Shown: positions 4,973 to 7,984 of the stretch, piece by piece | Layout of the letters: each line of letters opens with the position of its first letter | How positions within the stretch are numbered: position 1 is the stretch's first letter | DNA from: an uncultured Clostridia bacterium | Lineage (GTDB): Bacteria > Bacillota > Clostridia > Oscillospirales > Oscillospiraceae | Direction of reading: 5' to 3' | Length of the DNA: 7,984 nt | Assembly: GCA_945613045.1 (NCBI GenBank) | Contig: CALZAG010000072.1 | Location: 1-7,984 of the forward strand | The notes under the pieces: model-generated | The model's database searches: none | The model's input: only the letters and a program-made list of their open reading frames with translations | Told to the model about the DNA's origin: nothing | Made by a program: the position numbers and the translations under genes

Positions 4973-5804
4973 ACTTTTTGTATGTCAATTTTGGCTTATA
5001 ATACTCGAAGATAACGGCGTCATGGCCTTTTTCGTTCACCCATTCATGACTGGTCCAGCAGATCTTCATGGCTCCGAGGAATTCGGAGAGCTTCACGGTG
5101 AAGGGCTTTTTCGCAAGCTTATAAGCGATGAACTGGGGCCTGCCGAGGAAGTTGAGGAGCACATTGCCCAGAAGGAAGCCGGTCACGGGGTTTACCTCGC
5201 CGTTGTAGTCGGCGGGGGGATTTGCAAGCTGACCGCGAACGACCTCGGGAGCGTTGAGCCTGAACCAGCGGACGATGAAGGGGTTGAAGCTCTCGATGCA
5301 GTAATCGCCGGAATAGCGGCGCAGCAGGGCGTAGGTCTTTTCGCAGAGCTCCTTGTTGCGCTTTCCGTTTTTCAGCTCGACGATGAGCGCGCCGCGGCCC
5401 CTGACGGTCCTGAGCACCTCGGAAAAAAGCGGGATGGTTTCGCCCGTGCCGCAGAGCGAAAGCTGCTTGAGCTCTGCAAGGGTCTTTTCATCCACTCTCG
5501 CGTCCACGCCGCATACGCGGTTTAAGGTGTCGTCATGGAACACGACGACCTGGCCGTCCCTGGAAAGCTGAACGTCCAGCTCGATGCCGTAGCCGTATCT
5601 GGAGGCTCTCTCAAAGGCGGCAATGGAATTTTCAGGAACGGATTTATCGCGCTTATGAAGTCCGCGGTGGGCGAAGTTGCGGTTTTTAAAGGGCTCCTTC
5701 TGCCTCCTGCGGAGCTTGCCGGGCGCAACGAGGAAAACAAGCCCTGACGCTGCCGCAGCTCCGGCGAGCGCTGCGTGAAGGAGGAATTTCGACGATTTAC
5801 TCAT
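4971..5804 (-). CDS. Membrane-anchored glycerophosphodiester phosphodiesterase
   Basis: A 277-residue GDPD-family enzyme that hydrolyses glycerophosphodiesters, such as deacylated phospholipid or teichoic acid units, to glycerol phosphate plus alcohol. Numbering from ATG 5804: the catalytic HR is at H46-R47, E58-N59 follow in the PENS motif, and the metal ligands E75 and D77 lie in IELDVQLS. The second catalytic His is H90 in VVFHDDTLNR, and VELK (142-145) supplies a further acidic ligand. Residues 6-28 form one hydrophobic segment followed by KLRRRQK, which looks like an uncleaved anchor with the positive side after it, so topology should be tested rather than assumed. A GTG at 5813 lies in frame but overlaps the ribosome site GGAGG (5813-5817), eight bases before ATG 5804, so 5804 is the start. 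It is divergent from the transporter at 5949. Confidence 0.93.
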   Translation of the reverse strand: MSKSSKFLLHAALAGAAAASGLVFLVAPGKLRRRQKEPFKNRNFAHRGLHKRDKSVPENSIAAFERASRYGYGIELDVQLSRDGQVVVFHDDTLNRVCGVDARVDEKTLAELKQLSLCGTGETIPLFSEVLRTVRGRGALIVELKNGKRNKELCEKTYALLRRYSGDYCIESFNPFIVRWFRLNAPEVVRGQLANPPADYNGEVNPVTGFLLGNVLLNFLGRPQFIAYKLAKKPFTVKLSEFLGAMKICWTSHEWVNEKGHDAVIFEYYKPKLTYKK

Positions 5805-5838
5805 AATGGACACCTCCGTATAATCTCATCTTTATTCT

Positions 5839-5867
5839 ATTTTACACCCATAATGCCGTGGGGTCAA
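5839..5867 (-). promoter_or_regulatory. Promoter of the phosphodiesterase gene
   Basis: On the minus strand TTGACC (5867 to 5862), a 17-base spacer, then TAAAAT (5844 to 5839) forms a good sigma-A promoter about 35 bases before the ATG at 5804. Confidence 0.75.
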
Positions 5868-5890
5868 ACATAATATAAGTAAAAATGTTG

Positions 5891-5919
5891 TTGTGCAAAA
5901 GAGCGTTTTGTTGTAAAAT
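5891..5919 (+). promoter_or_regulatory. Probable promoter of the transporter-LOG operon
   Basis: TTGTGC (5891-5896), a 17-base spacer and TAAAAT (5914-5919) lie 29 bases before the transporter start. The -10 is good and the -35 matches only in TTG. The two divergent promoters are about 24 bases apart, with no clear dyad between them. Confidence 0.55.
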
Positions 5920-5948
5920 CATTCCGAAACAAGTATCGGAGGCGTCAT

Positions 5949-7283
5949 ATGAAACTTGACAACAAACGAACCGTACTGACGGGACTTGCGTTCCTGTCCA
6001 TCTGCGCTTTCTGGCAGATGTACAACAGCATCGTTCCACTGCTCCTTACAAATACCTTCCAACTCAACGAGACCTATTCGGGCATGATAATGGCGGCGGA
6101 CAACATCCTCGCGCTGTTCCTGCTGCCGCTTTTCGGCTCGCTCTCGGACAAAACGAGCACCAGGATCGGCAAGCGTATGCCCTATGTGCTTTTCGGCACG
6201 GGCGCTGCAATCATCCTGATGAACATTCTGCCCATCATAGATAACAGCTATTCCGCCGCGCCGAGCGGCTTCAAGACCGTGTCCTTCGTCATCGTTCTCG
6301 GGCTGCTGCTCGTGGCGATGGGTACATACCGGTCTCCGGCGGTCGCCCTGATGCCGGATATCACGCCCAAGCCCCTGCGCAGCAAGGCAAACGCCATCAT
6401 CAACCTCATGGGCGCGCTCGGCGGCGTCATCTATCTCGGCGTTGCCGCGGTCATGTACCCCAACAGCAAGGTCGCGGGACTTGAGCACGTCAATTACCAG
6501 CCGCTGTTCATCGTCGTCGCGTCGATAATGTTCGTCGCGGTGGCTGTGCTGTTCCTCACCGTAAAGGAGCCGAAGCTCGTCGCCGAGCAGAGGGAGCTTG
6601 AGGCAAAGCATCCCGAGTGGAACCTTGCCGAGGACGACGGCAGCGGCCATGAGACCCTGCCGGCAAGCGTCAAAAAGAGTCTCGGCTTCCTGCTGGCGTC
6701 GATTTGCCTCTGGTTCATCGGCTACAACGCCGTTGAAACGTGGTTCACCACCTATGTGAGCCAGGTAATGGGCCAGGCTCTGGGCGGAGCCTCAACCTGC
6801 CTGCTCATCGCCACCGGCGGCGCGGTCATCAGCTATATCCCCATCGGCGTTCTTGCCTCGAAGCTCGGCAGAAAAAGGACCATCATGGGCGGCATCATCC
6901 TGCTGGCGAGCTGCTTTGGTCTTGGCTATTTTCTGACAACGACGTATCACGAGATAAACCTCGTCATGTTCATCGTGTTCGCGCTCGTCGGCCTTGCGTG
7001 GGCCGCCATCAACGTCAACTCCCTGCCCATGGTCGTTGAGATGTGCAAGGGCTCGGATATCGGCAAATTCACCGGCTATTACTACACCTTCTCAATGGCC
7101 GCGCAGGTCGTGACCCCGGTCGTTGCCGGCTACCTCATGCGCAACGTGAGCTACACCGCGCTGTTTCCCTACGCGGCGGTCTTTGTAGCAATGAGCTTTG
7201 TGACCATGCTGTTTGTAAAGCACGGCGATAACAAGCCCGAGGCGAAGAAGGGCATAGACGCCTTCGAGGACATGGACGACTGA
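5949..7283 (+). CDS. MFS sugar transporter, SLC45/GPH-like
   Basis: A 444-residue, 12-helix major facilitator. The loop between helices 2 and 3 carries FGSLSDKTSTRIGKRMP (62-78), the long motif typical of the SLC45/sucrose-proton and glycoside-pentoside-hexuronide symporters. TYRSPAVALMPDITP (126-140) and the following RSKANAI (144-150) are also characteristic of that group. A hydrophilic central loop lies at about 206-243, and a second, shorter motif A (SKLGRKR, 304-310) sits in the C-terminal half. The C-terminal tail is charged and acidic. The substrate is most likely a di- or oligosaccharide moved with a cation, but no sugar hydrolase is nearby to identify it. GGAGG (5938-5942) is six bases before ATG 5949. 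The stop overlaps the start of the LOG gene by one base (TGATG), so the two are co-translated. Confidence 0.9.
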   Translation: MKLDNKRTVLTGLAFLSICAFWQMYNSIVPLLLTNTFQLNETYSGMIMAADNILALFLLPLFGSLSDKTSTRIGKRMPYVLFGTGAAIILMNILPIIDNSYSAAPSGFKTVSFVIVLGLLLVAMGTYRSPAVALMPDITPKPLRSKANAIINLMGALGGVIYLGVAAVMYPNSKVAGLEHVNYQPLFIVVASIMFVAVAVLFLTVKEPKLVAEQRELEAKHPEWNLAEDDGSGHETLPASVKKSLGFLLASICLWFIGYNAVETWFTTYVSQVMGQALGGASTCLLIATGGAVISYIPIGVLASKLGRKRTIMGGIILLASCFGLGYFLTTTYHEINLVMFIVFALVGLAWAAINVNSLPMVVEMCKGSDIGKFTGYYYTFSMAAQVVTPVVAGYLMRNVSYTALFPYAAVFVAMSFVTMLFVKHGDNKPEAKKGIDAFEDMDD

Positions 7284-7864
7284 TGAATATATGCATTTTC
7301 GGCGCCTCAGGCAGGGAGCTTGAGGAAAGCTACTACGCCGCGGCGGAGCTTCTGGGCTCGCTTATTGCGCAGCAGGGACACACCCTCGTGTTCGGCGGCG
7401 GCAGGGAGGGTCTCATGGGAGCCGCCGCGAGGGGCGCGCATAAATACGGCGGCGATATCATAGGCATCGTTCCGAAGTTTTTCGATGAGCCGGGGATAAT
7501 CTATGAGCACTGCACCGAGCTTATTTTCACCGAGACCGTGCGCGAGCGCAAGCAGCTCATGGAGGAGCGCTCCGAGGCCTGCGTCGTGCTGCCCGGCGGC
7601 ATAGGCACCTTTGAGGAGTTTTTTGAGATGCTCACGCTAAAGCAGCTCGGTCGCTCGGACAGGGCGATAGTCGTCCTGAACACCAATAACTACTACGGCC
7701 CCATGCAGCATATGCTGGAGGACACGGCGCGTCAGCGCTTCATGTCCCGCGGCTGCCTTGAGCTTTACGGGCTGGCGGATACCCCCGATATGGCGCTTGA
7801 TTACATTGCGCGCTATGTCCCGCGAAAGGGAAGCATAAGGCGCCTTGAGGATTATAATAAGTGA
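7283..7864 (+). CDS. LOG-family (TIGR00730) nucleotide phosphoribohydrolase
   Basis: A 193-residue Rossmann-fold protein of the lonely-guy family, whose studied members cleave the N-glycosidic bond of nucleoside 5'-monophosphates (cytokinin riboside monophosphate in plants, AMP or related nucleotides in bacteria). The signature PGGxGTxxE is complete at P104-E112, the partner Arg-Lys is R89-K90, and VFGGGREGLMGAAA (36-49) forms the phosphate-binding strand-turn. Length is normal. The ATG at 7283 shares its A with the transporter stop and there is no separate strong ribosome site, so translation probably relies on coupling. Co-expression with a sugar transporter hints at salvage or scavenging, but this is weak. 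The stop is only 11 bases before the apparent insertion-sequence end at 7876, yet the C-terminus looks intact. The natural terminator seems to have been displaced by that insertion. Confidence 0.92.
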   Translation: MNICIFGASGRELEESYYAAAELLGSLIAQQGHTLVFGGGREGLMGAAARGAHKYGGDIIGIVPKFFDEPGIIYEHCTELIFTETVRERKQLMEERSEACVVLPGGIGTFEEFFEMLTLKQLGRSDRAIVVLNTNNYYGPMQHMLEDTARQRFMSRGCLELYGLADTPDMALDYIARYVPRKGSIRRLEDYNK

Positions 7865-7937
7865 AAAAGAGACCGTGAACCGCCCCGTTTTATACGGACA
7901 GCACAAAAAAGACATTCCTGCGTAGGAAAATAAAATT

Positions 7938-7984
7938 TTAAGCAACATACTGGCGCCGAAATTCCATCGGCGTCAGTTTTGTTT
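7938..7984 (-). CDS. IS3-family transposase (OrfB), last 14 codons
   Basis: From the right edge the minus strand reads TKLTPMEFRRQYVA and stops at TAA (7940 to 7938). The block L-T/S-P-x-E-F/Y-R is the usual C-terminus of IS3-family DDE transposases, following the integrase core outside this window. Only 14 residues are visible, so the assignment rests on this tail plus the terminal layout. The frame continues beyond base 7984. Confidence 0.6.
   Translation of the reverse strand, partial: TKLTPMEFRRQYVA
7950..7980 (+). terminator. Terminator-like hairpin within the transposase 3' end
   Basis: Bases 7950-7959 pair with 7967-7976 (ten pairs, one wobble) around a seven-base loop, followed by TTTTGTTT on the plus strand. 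It would stop transcripts arriving from the transporter-LOG operon. The same bases encode the transposase tail on the minus strand. Confidence 0.65.

Larger units (their letters stand above)
7876..7984 (-). mobile_element. IS3-family insertion sequence, right end only
   Basis: The minus strand carries the last codons of a transposase ending at 7938, then about 60 bases of non-coding sequence, then an end reading TGAACCGCCCCG on the plus strand from 7876. IS3-family termini begin with TG and the right end normally lies shortly after orfB, so this layout fits. The other end, the terminal repeat match and the 3-4 bp target duplication (candidate bases ACCG at 7872-7875) lie outside the window, so the boundary is inferred. 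The element sits just behind the LOG stop codon. Confidence 0.55.

Noticed and set aside
5022..5525. Plus-strand open frame of 167 codons
   Set aside because: Antisense to the phosphodiesterase catalytic domain; a by-product of GC-rich codons.
5805..5813. GTG start three codons upstream for the phosphodiesterase
   Set aside because: It overlaps the GGAGG ribosome site itself; ATG 5804 has ideal spacing.
5919..6650. Minus-strand open frame of 243 codons
   Set aside because: Very rich in His, Arg, Glu and Asp, antisense to transporter membrane helices, and overlapping the transporter promoter; a typical GC-rich shadow.
1..7984. CRISPR array, tRNA/rRNA genes, toxin-antitoxin or known defence modules
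   Set aside because: No regularly spaced repeats, no cloverleaf with CCA-type ends and no recognisable defence domains were seen by reading both strands.

Overview
The window looks like chromosome from a Gram-positive anaerobe of the Clostridia/Oscillospiraceae type. This is inferred from GGAGG-type ribosome sites, U-tailed hairpin terminators, a gut-Firmicutes style tyrosine integrase end, and a WYL regulator/GyrI-like/cysteine hydrolase operon. No rRNA or tRNA is present to settle taxonomy. Two base compositions alternate. The backbone genes (1-1520, 4398-7864) are GC-rich (for example 39 of 60 bases G+C at 6361-6420). The block at about 1900-4200 is clearly AT-richer (18 of 60 at 3601-3660).

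Layout: (1) 1-624, minus strand, the N-terminal 208 codons of a CrtI/carotenoid-isomerase-like FAD oxidoreductase running off the left edge. (2) 625-815, a divergent control region with a perfect dyad and related sites matching the FadR-type GntR operator pattern, and a near-consensus promoter. (3) 816-1520, a FadR/FCD-like GntR regulator that probably binds those sites. (4) 1584-1823, the C-terminal remnant of a tyrosine integrase whose homology starts abruptly inside the HxxR box. (5) 2011-4080, a three-gene AT-rich operon: WYL-domain regulator, GyrI-like ligand-binding protein, isochorismatase-fold cysteine hydrolase. It has a dyad upstream and a strong terminator downstream, and its two flanking terminators are related in sequence. 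(6) 4171-4397, a non-coding stretch with GACTACG repeats and a foldable multi-branch element. (7) 4398-4868, a low-molecular-weight protein tyrosine phosphatase. (8) 4971-5804, minus strand, a membrane-anchored glycerophosphodiester phosphodiesterase, convergent with the phosphatase and with a terminator for each strand between them. (9) 5949-7864, an SLC45/GPH-like sugar transporter translationally coupled to a LOG-family phosphoribohydrolase. (10) 7876-7984, the terminal part of what appears to be an IS3-family insertion sequence, with the last codons of its transposase on the minus strand.

How it fits together: the region between the GntR gene and the phosphatase gene (about 1573-4397) reads as a decayed integrative insertion in an otherwise GC-rich chromosome. 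It carries a small self-regulated operon that may sense and process a small molecule. I see no CRISPR array, toxin-antitoxin pair, prophage structural gene or obvious defence system. The least explained parts are the structured element at 4286-4377, the GACTACG repeats next to it, and the paired terminators around the AT-rich operon.
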